Below, one piece after another: positions 8,818 to 17,333 of a stretch of DNA of 64,000 nucleotides. Position 1 is the first letter of the stretch. Every line of letters starts with the position of its first letter. A program made the position numbers and the translations under genes. Under the pieces are notes generated by a model, which ran no database searches, had not been told where the DNA came from, and worked only from the letters and a program-made list of their open reading frames with translations. The stretch is from Sporolactobacillus pectinivorans (GTDB lineage: Bacteria; Bacillota; Bacilli; Bacillales; Sporolactobacillaceae), in NCBI RefSeq assembly GCF_002802965.1, contig NZ_NXGA01000001.1, forward strand, positions 2,199,871 through 2,263,870, read 5' to 3'.

Positions 8818-9255
8818 ATGGCATTTGCTGAATTTGCGGTTTCAATACATAGACCGGTAAAAGAAATTTATGATTTTATATTGAATGGCGAAAATAATAA
8901 ACTTTGGAGGCCCTCTGTAGTTGATGTGAAACAGGAGACCGCGGGTGCCATTGACATCGGGACCAAGTTCTCACAAACTATGAAGGGACCGTTTGGGAAA
9001 AGCATCAGCGGTGATTATGAAATTACGGAATGTAAAGCAGATCAAACCATTTCTTTTAAAGTGATATCGGGTCCGGCAAGGCCGGTTGGACATTACGTTT
9101 TCGAAAATGATGGAGAAGAAACAAAAGTAACGTTTACCTTATCTTTTAAGCCTAGTGGATTCGCGCGGCTTATGGATCCAATGATAAACAAACAAATGCA
9201 GTTGGAGACGGTCACAATCTCAAATGTAAAAAAATACTTGGAAGAAAAATCCTGA
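8818..9255 (+). CDS. SRPBCC-superfamily (START-like) protein
   Basis: A 145-residue protein with the polyketide-cyclase/START pattern: an N-terminal strand (AEFAVSIHRPVKEIYDFI), a W-containing turn (NKLWRPSVVDV) and a long C-terminal helix that would cap a hydrophobic pocket. Such proteins bind or transform small hydrophobic ligands, and this one has no identifiable ligand. ATG follows CGGGAGGTCATTAT. It diverges from the peroxiredoxin gene with 139 bases between them, so a shared regulatory region is possible. Confidence 0.8.
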   Translation: MAFAEFAVSIHRPVKEIYDFILNGENNKLWRPSVVDVKQETAGAIDIGTKFSQTMKGPFGKSISGDYEITECKADQTISFKVISGPARPVGHYVFENDGEETKVTFTLSFKPSGFARLMDPMINKQMQLETVTISNVKKYLEEKS

Positions 9256-9501
9256 TTAGAACGGTTTGAGCCGCTTCCGGGTCTTGTACATATTCATTGA
9301 AGAGAATGGGGAGATCTTATCAGGTCAAGCCTACATTGAGTTTTTTTCCTGGTTCATGCATTTTTATCATGTGCCATCATTGATTCTTTCCTGAGACATA
9401 TGGAGGCGCATCTGTTCTCTCGTTTAACACATATACTTATTTTTTGAAAAAATTTATCTTTTAAACTTTCAATTTGTTTTGGAGAGGATTTGGAGAAGAA
9501 A

Positions 9502-10089
9502 ATGAAAGAATTAAAAAAACGTATTCGGGAAGAGGGGAGGGTCATCGGTTCGGAGATTCTTAAGGTGGATCATTTTCTGAACCATCAAATTGATCCTGTA
9601 TTAATGCTGAAAATAGGCAAGAAGTTTGCCAACATTTTTCAGAAGAAAGAAATCACCAAAGTCATTACAATTGAGTCTTCAGGTATCGCACCAGCGCTGA
9701 TGACAGGGCTAGAGTTGGAAGTACCTGTTATTTTTGCCCGGAAGAAAAAACCGGTTACTTTGGATGAAGGCAGCCTGGTTACTGAAATCTTTTCATTTAC
9801 CAAACAAGTCACAAATTCCGTATTTATTGAGAAAGGCATGTTGATCCCTGGTGACCGTGTACTTATTATTGATGATTTTTTAGCAAATGGGGAGGCTTCA
9901 CTCGGTCTGACGCGAATCATTGAGATGGCAGGGGCAGTTGTAGCAGGCATTGGCATTGTGATCGAAAAATCATTTCAGGAAGGAAGGATGAGGCTGGAGC
10001 AGGCTGGTTATCCGGTTTTTTCTCTTGCCAGAGTTGCTTCATTGAACCACGGACAGGTAACGTTTATTGATGAAAAACAGGTACAATGA
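9502..10089 (+). CDS. xpt: Xanthine phosphoribosyltransferase
   Basis: A 195-residue purine salvage enzyme that makes XMP from xanthine and PRPP in the cytosol. Close match to B. subtilis Xpt throughout: DHFLNHQIDPVLM, VITIESSGIAPALMTGL, the PRPP loop VLIIDDFLANGEAS (about residues 119-132) and GIGIVIEKSFQEGR. ATG at 9502 follows GGAGA, six bases away. An upstream TTG at 9490 is too close to GGAGAGG. Unlike B. subtilis there is no recognisable purine riboswitch in the 246 bases upstream, and pbuX is not next door. Confidence 0.93.
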   Translation: MKELKKRIREEGRVIGSEILKVDHFLNHQIDPVLMLKIGKKFANIFQKKEITKVITIESSGIAPALMTGLELEVPVIFARKKKPVTLDEGSLVTEIFSFTKQVTNSVFIEKGMLIPGDRVLIIDDFLANGEASLGLTRIIEMAGAVVAGIGIVIEKSFQEGRMRLEQAGYPVFSLARVASLNHGQVTFIDEKQVQ

Positions 10090-10437
10090 GTACTGACAAC
10101 GGATGAATGTATATAAAAACACATAAATTATATTATGTAAACTAAATTGCATGGAATATTGGTTTGCAATTTAATAGAGATAAAGCATGGAATACCTACT
10201 TAAAAATTTATAATTGGGATTTCTGAGGGCTGTTTTTCAATTAACTGACGATTTTAAGGAGCTGCTTTTATGTCAGTTTAGGGCTAAACCGGCAGCACAG
10301 GGGTAGCACAGGCACAGGCAAAATATAGGGCTAATTTATTCTAAGCCTTTGTTTTAGTGCAGAGTTGGCAGAGTTGTTAGGTGAAACTAAAATTTATTAC
10401 TCTGGTTCAATAAACTATGCGGCGTGCAATGATGTAA
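10090..10437. other. Intergenic region with a dif-like half-site
   Basis: About 350 bases without a gene. TTATGTAAACT at 10133-10143 is identical to the right (XerD-side) arm of the B. subtilis dif site. The left 11 bases match only about 5 positions. An inverted repeat CAATGAT-gta-ATCATTG (10428-10444) overlaps the end of the recombinase gene. Confidence 0.4.
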
Positions 10438-11532
10438 TCATTGATTATCCGGTTCATCGAAGTGGTCGTCCATATTGTCGACAGCTCTTTTAAGTTCCTC
10501 ATTTGATAGATGGGTGTAAATCATTGTAGTCTGGATAGACGAGTGGCCAAGCTGGCGGCGAAGCTTAGGAATATCGTTGTTTTCGGCCTGGTATCTAGTT
10601 GCAAACGAGTGCCGTAGTTTGTGCACAGACAGCGCCGGTTTGCCGAATGCGGTAGCATATTTTTTTACCAGGTTTTCGATTGCCCGCGGGCTCAGCCTCC
10701 GTGTTGTTTCTTTTGGTCCCATAGATGCGGAAACGAAAAGAGCTTTATTTGAAACCGGCAAATGATATTTTTCAGTTCGTACCTGCAGATAATCTTCAAG
10801 ATCCAGTCCGGCCTGTTCACTGAAGTAGACATACTGCTCCTTGTTGCCTTTGCGCATGACACGAACCATCCGTTTTTTAAAATCCACATCGCTCAGATCC
10901 AGTCCGACCACTTCGGATAAGCGCAATCCGGAGCCGAGAATTAACGATACAATTGCCGTGTCACGTTCCGCATTTTGCTGATGGAAATTCAAAAGCTTTT
11001 TGTCATTCTTAACAGTCTGGCAGTAATCTTCGGCAACAAACTGGCGAAACTGTTCATATTCATCTTTCCAGAGTATTTTTCCCGCCATCTTCTGGGCAAC
11101 TGTTTCCTGATCTTCTTTAATCTTGTTGAAGGAAATTTTGGCCATCACATTGCGCACCAGATAGGGCTTGAGATCCTGAGTCTCGGCGACATTCTGAAGG
11201 TAATTAAACAGCGACTTCAGCGAGGAGAGTTTACGGTTGATTGTAAAACGATCGTTATTCAGCCGGAACTGCAAATAAGACAGAAAGTTTTCAATCTGCT
11301 GCGGAGTAAGTTTTTCTAGGCCATCCAGGGGAATATCCTCACATTTGCCTTTATAAAGACCTTCGGCAAGCATCCAATTAAAGAAAATCAAGTAGTCATG
11401 GCAGTAATTCAACAGTGAACGGGGCGACATCGTCCGCATCTTTTTATCAACATACTCGCGGACATACCAGGGGAGCTCATCTGTTTTTTCATCGATTCTG
11501 TCAAGCAAATGCTGTTTACGAGCATCATCCAC
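10438..11532 (-). CDS. xerS: Tyrosine recombinase, XerS-like
   Basis: A 364-residue site-specific recombinase. The N-terminal SAM-like core-binding domain has the XerS pattern PWYVREYVDKK (about residues 20-30) and FFNWMLAEGL. The catalytic domain holds the R-H-R-Y set: SGLRLSEVVGLDL (Arg), HKLRHSFATRY (His and Arg), LGHSSIQTTMIYTHL (His and the Tyr nucleophile). XerS resolves chromosome dimers alone in streptococci and lactococci, and related proteins occur as integrases in Bacilli. GTG at 11532 is chosen because GGAGG lies 8 bases upstream. The longer frame has a Tyr-rich, unlikely N-terminus. It could also be an integrase of a lost element. Confidence 0.85.
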   Translation of the reverse strand: MDDARKQHLLDRIDEKTDELPWYVREYVDKKMRTMSPRSLLNYCHDYLIFFNWMLAEGLYKGKCEDIPLDGLEKLTPQQIENFLSYLQFRLNNDRFTINRKLSSLKSLFNYLQNVAETQDLKPYLVRNVMAKISFNKIKEDQETVAQKMAGKILWKDEYEQFRQFVAEDYCQTVKNDKKLLNFHQQNAERDTAIVSLILGSGLRLSEVVGLDLSDVDFKKRMVRVMRKGNKEQYVYFSEQAGLDLEDYLQVRTEKYHLPVSNKALFVSASMGPKETTRRLSPRAIENLVKKYATAFGKPALSVHKLRHSFATRYQAENNDIPKLRRQLGHSSIQTTMIYTHLSNEELKRAVDNMDDHFDEPDNQ

Positions 11533-11618
11533 GCTTAGGGCCTCCAAAGAGAAAAATAGTTTTGTTAAATAATGGTAATTATAATAGTATAATATCATGA
11601 TGAAATATAAGAGTCAAG

Positions 11619-12169
11619 TATTTTACGTAGTAATCACTCGATCACGATCTGAACATTGAAGGCGTTGAAGGTGCTGCAACTTCAGCTAGACGTTGCTGAT
11701 GAGCATCAACAGTGGGAAAATCAGTTCAACAGTATTTGCAATGACCGGATGAATGAGCAATCAGAATTATTGCGGCATTGGTACTTTGATGAACGTTAAG
11801 CCATAGATAATCATTTTCGGTTTCCGTTATGTGCATCTGATACAGTGAACAGCTCGTGGAATATCTAAATGATGAAAATATCTACAAGAAAAGATGAGCG
11901 GTCCGGAACATTTCATTCGAGTAATTTATCATTCAAAATAGATGAGACCAATGAAATCACTTAAGCACACTAAAATAGACCAAACAAAAATAAATCATAA
12001 CATTACTTCGTCAAAATTATATTTTACGTAGTAATGTTTAAGAGCAATAATACTCCTATACCAGACTTTCCAGTCCTCTGCCTCTTCTTATATATTTACT
12101 GTATCAAAGTTTCGAGTGACCGTTTCGCAACAATAAGCTCGCAACGAAGTTTTTATGTTGTAATCACAC
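11619..12169. repeat. Three TTTTACGTAGTAAT-type repeats
   Basis: TATTTTACGTAGTAAT is present identically at 11619-11634 and 12020-12035. A third copy, TTTTATGTTGTAATCACAC at 12151-12169, matches the extended first copy at 16 of 19 positions. They lie directly upstream of the recombinase gene. They could be recombination core sites or regulator sites. Confidence 0.5.
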
Positions 12170-12783
12170 ACCTGTTTTCGTTCCTTTCTTACGCATTATT
12201 CGTTTACTTTTTCAGTACAAACCATAATATTTTTAAATAACTTTATTTTATAACGGAACAATTTTACAGTTGAAAATGCAGCCTTATCATTATCAAACCT
12301 CTTATTTGTATTTATCAGTGCCCATCACTGTCGCGGTTGAATCTGTACAGGTCATAATGCACCAAGCCAAGCCCCAAGCCACGGCAAAAGAGATTTCATT
12401 TCAGTGATCTCTTTAATTTCTTTATCCGTACAAATTGATGATCAACGACATTCCGGGAACAATGGCTTTGTCACCACCTTCCCCTCCCTGCTTCAGTCAT
12501 TACTAATGCCGTTAATTCTGTTAACGTTAAAGAAATTTTGCTAAATATCTTGTCATACCTAATAAATTTTATTAATATCTAATTAGATAATTGTTTAATT
12601 AAATACAGATATGTGACTCAGTAAGTGGTTGTCCTTTGCAAAGCTTTAGGAGATGCAACAGCTGCTTGTTCTATCCTATCGTTTCTTCTGTGTTAGGACA
12701 TAATTAAAAATCTATCCTTATATTTTTTAAAAAATTAATTAGATATATGTGAAATTAGATTATTGTAAAAGTAGGCGATTGCT
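11640..12783. other. AT-rich accessory gap upstream of the MFS gene
   Basis: About 1.1 kb with no supported gene. A 47-codon frame on the plus strand (11656-11799, TTG start, ending HWYFDER) has plausible codon choice but no ribosome site and may be a gene fragment. A 68-codon frame (12034-12240) is low-complexity and AT-rich. The last 250 bases are very AT-rich and probably hold the promoter of the next gene. Confidence 0.45.
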
Positions 12784-13995
12784 GTGTCTTTAATGTTTAA
12801 AGGTCCGTACAGTAAGTTGTTTTTTTCTGGAATGATTAATGGTTTGGGTGACAGATTCAGTCAGGTTGCTATGCTCACACTATTATTAAAGTTAACGGGA
12901 TCTGGATTTTCAGTCGGAATGGTGATGATGCTTCGGTTACTGCCATTTTTATTTTTTGCTCCGATTGGAGGCCGTTTAGCAGATCGATTCCCTCGAAAAA
13001 ATATTTTAGTGATCACGGATTTAGGGAGAATTATTTTTGCATTTTCTTTTTTGCTGGTTCACTCAGAAAATGAAGTATGGATCATCTATATGAGTGCGTT
13101 TGTTTTGGCAGCCGGAGAGGCAATTTATGCTCCTGTTCGCAAGTCTGTACTTCCTTTGATGGTAAAAAGAAATGATTTTGCTAGGGTAAACAGTCTCGAA
13201 CAAGTTTTAACAGGCATTGTATTGATTATCGGTGCCTTTTCTGGAGGAATTATCTCCTTTATTTGGGGTCAAAGCATTGCTTTTTGCATGAACGGATTAT
13301 CGTTTTTGATTGCTGCTTTGATTAATTCTACAATTACCTTGAAGGAGACAAAAATCAGACCTAATTCTGAGTGTAGAAATCATTCTTTTCTGCTTAGCGT
13401 AAGAACTATGATACGACATTCGTTTTCTATTCAAATAATTATCAGCTGCATACTGCTTGTCTCATTGGTTAACGGAATTGACAATGTGCTGATCAGTATT
13501 TACGCCGTTAAGGTTTTTCATCTTGGTGATTTAGGAGTCGGAGTTTTCTACGGAGCTTTGGGTGTGGGATTGGTTTTGAGTTTTTCAATTGCAAGCAGAT
13601 TAAAAAAACATTTCATTGTTATCGGATTTATTTGTTTGTTTCTTGAAGGTATGATGCTAATCTTCTTAAGCATTAGCATCATTGCAACCATGGCTATTTT
13701 AGCTTTCAGCTCTGCAGCTTTGTTTTCAGGCATCGGTAATACATGCTTTGAGACTGTAATGATGAAAGAAATTCCAGATGAATTTAGAGGTACAACATTT
13801 GGCCTAACAGAAGCACTTTCTAACTTTCTCCTTGGACTTTCAATGTTTTTTTCGGGTATTGTTTTAGCTTTTATTTCTCCGAGACATCTAGGTTTTATTG
13901 GCGGATTGGGTTTCATAATCATTTCAATTGTATTATGTTTTGTATTAATTGTTCGAAGTGCACACTCTGCTCACCCGAAAGGAAGAATTTTATAA
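12784..13995 (+). CDS. MFS efflux transporter (EntS/MefA-like MFS_3 type)
   Basis: A 403-residue membrane protein with about 12 helices. The loop after helix 2 (GGRLADRFPRKN) is the MFS motif A, and the FRGTTFGLTEALSNFLLGLS segment is typical of the MFS_3 branch that includes enterobactin and macrolide exporters. The substrate is unknown. The codons are clearly more AT-rich than those of the core genes, which with the AT-rich flanks and nearby recombinase suggests acquisition. GTG at 12784 is preceded by a weak AGTAGG, and ATG at 12793 is an alternative start. Confidence 0.8.
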   Translation: MSLMFKGPYSKLFFSGMINGLGDRFSQVAMLTLLLKLTGSGFSVGMVMMLRLLPFLFFAPIGGRLADRFPRKNILVITDLGRIIFAFSFLLVHSENEVWIIYMSAFVLAAGEAIYAPVRKSVLPLMVKRNDFARVNSLEQVLTGIVLIIGAFSGGIISFIWGQSIAFCMNGLSFLIAALINSTITLKETKIRPNSECRNHSFLLSVRTMIRHSFSIQIIISCILLVSLVNGIDNVLISIYAVKVFHLGDLGVGVFYGALGVGLVLSFSIASRLKKHFIVIGFICLFLEGMMLIFLSISIIATMAILAFSSAALFSGIGNTCFETVMMKEIPDEFRGTTFGLTEALSNFLLGLSMFFSGIVLAFISPRHLGFIGGLGFIIISIVLCFVLIVRSAHSAHPKGRIL

Positions 13996-14362
13996 AAGTC
14001 AAAAAGTATTATGGCCCTTTGTTATTTTACTGAAGTTCATTACTCAGGTTGATTATCCGAATTTATGGCGTAAGCCGTATTCAGTTATTATGCGGTTTCC
14101 TGCTGTGCATTTTGATCTATTGGCGTGTTTAATGAAATATCTAATACTTTGTGTAGTGATCGGTTTGATTTCCTGATAAACTCTTAAAAAATTGGCCCTA
14201 TAAACGATCTTTTTATGAAAGCAAAGTATATGTGCGATTATATTGTTTTTCCATCACATTTGAAGAGCTTTGAGCCTTGCACAGACATCTTCTGGCGGCA
14301 ATTCCGATGAAAAAATTCATAACTAATTTACCTCTTTTGGTAAAGTTCCTTCATTTATATTG
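13996..14362. other. Intergenic region without a supported gene
   Basis: About 370 AT-rich bases between the MFS gene and a convergent SDR gene. A 75-codon frame (13949-14176) overlaps the MFS gene end and has no ribosome site. No clear terminator is visible. Confidence 0.4.
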
Positions 14363-15100
14363 CTAATTATCCCTTCTCATTAAACTAAAACTTTGGGCTG
14401 TTGGTCCGATCTCAGGCTGTGTCGCGAGAAAAATGGCTAAAGGTATTACATCTTTTGGTTCCTTTATCCATTCACTTTCTATATCAAAAACACTCGCTTT
14501 TGAGTTATTATCCATTGACGTTGTAACAGGTCCAGGAATAAGCTCATTAACACTTATCTTATACTGCCAAAGTTCTTCAGCTAAAATCCGAGTCAGCATC
14601 CATAGTCCGGCCTTAGAGCACGCATATGCTGAACCACCTTGATTGCCACGGTGTCCAAGACCGGAACCTATGGTTATGATCTTTCCGCCTTTTTGTTTCA
14701 TATAAGGAATCACGGAATGTGCACAGTTGTACGCTCCTATTAGGTTTACATTTATTGTCTGAAACCACCCATCTGGATTGCTTTTTTCCACTAGATTTCT
14801 GTCTGCATTAATGCCGGCATTTACGACTAAAATATCAATTCTGCCAAAATCTTCGTTGGTTTTCTTTAACATTGCATATACAGACTCTAAGTCAGTAACA
14901 TCCGTTGGAATGGCTAAAGCCTGTCCACCTTTTTTCTGTATTTCTTCTGCGACCTCCTTAATTTCTTTTTCTGTACGGGCTGCACACACAATGGATGCAC
15001 CAATATTGGCGAACGCTAAGGCAATGGCTTTGCCAATCCCCCGCCCTGCCCCGGTAATTACTGCTACTTTTCCTGATAGTAGATTTACATTATTTTGCAT
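14363..15100 (-). CDS. Short-chain dehydrogenase/reductase
   Basis: A 245-residue classical SDR with an NAD(P)-binding Rossmann fold. Seen: TGAGRGIGKA cofactor loop (about residues 15-24), NAG motif (VVNAGINADR), catalytic Ser in TIGSGLG and the Tyr-x3-Lys pair YACSKAG (about 151-157), then PGPVTTSM. The substrate is unknown. ATG at 15100 follows GGGAGAATTCT. The reading frame continues open upstream to 15361 but without a ribosome site, so that extension is not included. Confidence 0.87.
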   Translation of the reverse strand: MQNNVNLLSGKVAVITGAGRGIGKAIALAFANIGASIVCAARTEKEIKEVAEEIQKKGGQALAIPTDVTDLESVYAMLKKTNEDFGRIDILVVNAGINADRNLVEKSNPDGWFQTINVNLIGAYNCAHSVIPYMKQKGGKIITIGSGLGHRGNQGGSAYACSKAGLWMLTRILAEELWQYKISVNELIPGPVTTSMDNNSKASVFDIESEWIKEPKDVIPLAIFLATQPEIGPTAQSFSLMRRDN

Positions 15101-15432
15101 AGAATTCTCCCACTTAGTCAAATGTAATTTTTTGCGGTTTCTACGTACTTTGTTTTCTCTCAACATATTCAGATTATCACATGCTCCCGTTTTTTTCAGT
15201 AAGTGCTTATTATATGGCAAAGGTATACCTAGCTGAACATCATAAGAACTAAGGGAGACCGGCTGGCCCACTGAAAGTGCGGATACCGCAGCAAGTAACA
15301 CATACCGATAATTGTTCATCTGCTCCAATTTCCGATTTAACTTTTTCCAGGTTTGAGTCATGTGTTAAAATTTATAATGTATGCGTCGACTGCTGATAAA
15401 TTTACAAATGATGACCGGGAGGTAATTTGTTA

Positions 15433-16107
15433 ATGCGCATTTCTGAAATCAAAAAGAAAGCCAGAGACTCGCTGGAAAATAATTGGGCAATCTCTTCTCT
15501 GCTAGTTTTCATCGCATTTTTTGTAATTTCCGGCTTTCAGGATCTTTATGAAATATTTATTTCCGGAGGCTTGAGCATCTGGATATACAATTGGGAACAT
15601 AACATTGATCTTCCCCCGTCTGTCCTGCTGACTGAAATTATTTATTCAATCATCGTATCACCGATATCCATTACGTTTTATTGGTTTTTCCTCGGGCTGG
15701 CCAGATCGGAAAATCCTCAGATCGGTGAAGTATTTACCGTTTATACAAACATTAGAAAAGTACTGAAGTTGATCTGGGTGTCGTTCGTCCTGGGCTTTTT
15801 CGTTGCGATGTGGACCCTCTTATTTATCGTTCCGGGCATTATTAAATCGATCGCTTACGCCCAGACTTACTTCATTCTTAAAGATCATCCGGAATACTCT
15901 GCCACAGAGGCAATTGCTGAAAGCCGTAAAATGATGCGCGGTTACAAGTGGAAATTCTTTGTCATGGAGTTAAGTTTCATCGGTTGGGCGATTCTGTCCG
16001 TCTTTACATTGTTTATTGGCATGCTCTGGCTGGCACCTTACTTCTTTGCGACTCTGGCAGTGTTCTATAATGAACGAATCAAAGTACCAGAAGAAGTATA
16101 CAGGTGA
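15433..16107 (+). CDS. DUF975-family membrane protein
   Basis: A 224-residue membrane protein of the DUF975 family: it begins MRISEIKKKARDSLENNW, has about four to six hydrophobic helices and the conserved region YFILKDHPEYSATEAIAESRKMMRGYKWKFF. The function is unknown. ATG at 15433 lies 10 bases after GGGAGG, and TTG at 15427 is too close to it. A long hairpin follows, shared with the convergent CatE-like gene. Confidence 0.85.
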   Translation: MRISEIKKKARDSLENNWAISSLLVFIAFFVISGFQDLYEIFISGGLSIWIYNWEHNIDLPPSVLLTEIIYSIIVSPISITFYWFFLGLARSENPQIGEVFTVYTNIRKVLKLIWVSFVLGFFVAMWTLLFIVPGIIKSIAYAQTYFILKDHPEYSATEAIAESRKMMRGYKWKFFVMELSFIGWAILSVFTLFIGMLWLAPYFFATLAVFYNERIKVPEEVYR

Positions 16108-16142
16108 TCCTGCTTTCAGGCAGAAAAAAAATAGCAGTTAAA

Positions 16143-16191
16143 ATAACAGCAGCAGCTGAAAATCGGTTTGATTTCCGGCTGCTGCTGTTAT
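16143..16191. terminator. Long hairpin between convergent genes
   Basis: ATAACAGCAGCAGC pairs perfectly with GCTGCTGCTGTTAT, and the loop has further complementarity. There is no strong T run, but the stem sits between two convergent genes. Confidence 0.7.
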
Positions 16192-16214
16192 ACTTCATTT
16201 AACGATTAAAAGAA

Positions 16215-17078
16215 TTAATCTGCATTTCCCGCGTGCAGTAATATTTTAATGTTCGACGGATCCTTTACGCTGATAAATGTCCCCTTTTCGGATACAGAGA
16301 CGCCCATGCTCTTCAAACGGCCGACAGCTTCTTCTCTGGTTTCCGGGCTTGGATATTCCAGAATAAAACAATTCATGCCGGCATGGACTTCGTCGGTTGC
16401 CGGACGGCCTTTGCTCATCCAAACATTCAATCCGATGTGATGATGATAGCCGCCGGTTGAAATGAAATCTGCCTGATCATCGTACTGTGAGACCAAATCG
16501 AAACCAAGCGCGCTGCAATAAAATATTTCGGCGGCTTCCAGATCGGCAACCTGGAGGTGAATATGCCCCATGATTGTTTGCTCCGGCATCCCATTCCACG
16601 GCTGACCGTCCAGCTCATCAAGAATATGTTCATCCATTGCTACAGTAGGCATGAACACCTTACCGTCACGCCACTTCCATTCTGTTGCAGGTCTGTCGCG
16701 GTAAAGTTCAATGCCGTTGCCATCAGGATCCGCCAAGTAGACTGCTTCACTGACCGCATGATCGGAGCCGCCCTGCAGCGGGTATTCCTCTTTCAGCAGA
16801 TGATACAGCACGGCGGCAAGGTCTTTGCGCGAAGGCAGCAGCAGCGCAAAGTGATACAAACCCGCCTGCCGCGAGTGATGCGGCAGCACTTGGTCCGGTT
16901 GTTCAAGTGTGACCAGCGGATCGAGTCCGTTTGCGGAAAAAGTAATTGAATGGCCCTCTTTTTTCATGACACGCAGACCCAGCATGTTCTGATAAAAATC
17001 CCGGGAACGTTCCAGGTTGCTTACCGCGAGATAAACCTGGCTGACGAAAGTGTTAGGAAAACTGTGAAAAGGTGACAT
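16215..17078 (-). CDS. Extradiol ring-cleavage dioxygenase / glyoxalase family, CatE-like
   Basis: A 287-residue protein with two vicinal-oxygen-chelate modules (about residues 10-130 and 165-285). Metal-ligand candidates in the second module are the His of GHIHLQV, a His in GYHHHIGLN and the Glu of ILEYPS, as in Fe(II) catechol-2,3-dioxygenases. The length and ends match B. subtilis CatE (about 285). It may cleave catechols or act on a related substrate. ATG at 17078 follows GGAGGGATTCAC. It appears monocistronic. Confidence 0.85.
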   Translation of the reverse strand: MSPFHSFPNTFVSQVYLAVSNLERSRDFYQNMLGLRVMKKEGHSITFSANGLDPLVTLEQPDQVLPHHSRQAGLYHFALLLPSRKDLAAVLYHLLKEEYPLQGGSDHAVSEAVYLADPDGNGIELYRDRPATEWKWRDGKVFMPTVAMDEHILDELDGQPWNGMPEQTIMGHIHLQVADLEAAEIFYCSALGFDLVSQYDDQADFISTGGYHHHIGLNVWMSKGRPATDEVHAGMNCFILEYPSPETREEAVGRLKSMGVSVSEKGTFISVKDPSNIKILLHAGNAD

Positions 17079-17333
17079 GTGAATCCCTCCGATTTGTATA
17101 AACTTGCTTCACTTCATCGTTGCTCTATGTAAAAAAGTATATGATGATAAGAGCAATGTCCAACAAACGTTCTCTGCCAGCCAGAATATGTTGGATTAGT
17201 GTGAGACATGCCCCGTTTTCCTCTGCAAACAGCATTGCGGTTATTGACAGGAAATGCAATCGCTACTCGTTAAACGAAAAAACCGGGTTGCACAAGGCAG
17301 CCCAGTTCCTGATCAGATAAATGCCGGTGATTA

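Noticed and set aside
9256..9501. Purine riboswitch upstream of xpt
   Set aside because: An ATATGG-like string occurs, but the conserved core and three-way junction sequences are not present.
12034..12240. 68-codon plus-strand ORF
   Set aside because: Low-complexity, AT-rich translation, no ribosome site, and it spans one of the repeats.
13949..14176. 75-codon plus-strand ORF
   Set aside because: It overlaps the end of the MFS gene, has no ribosome site and no recognisable family.
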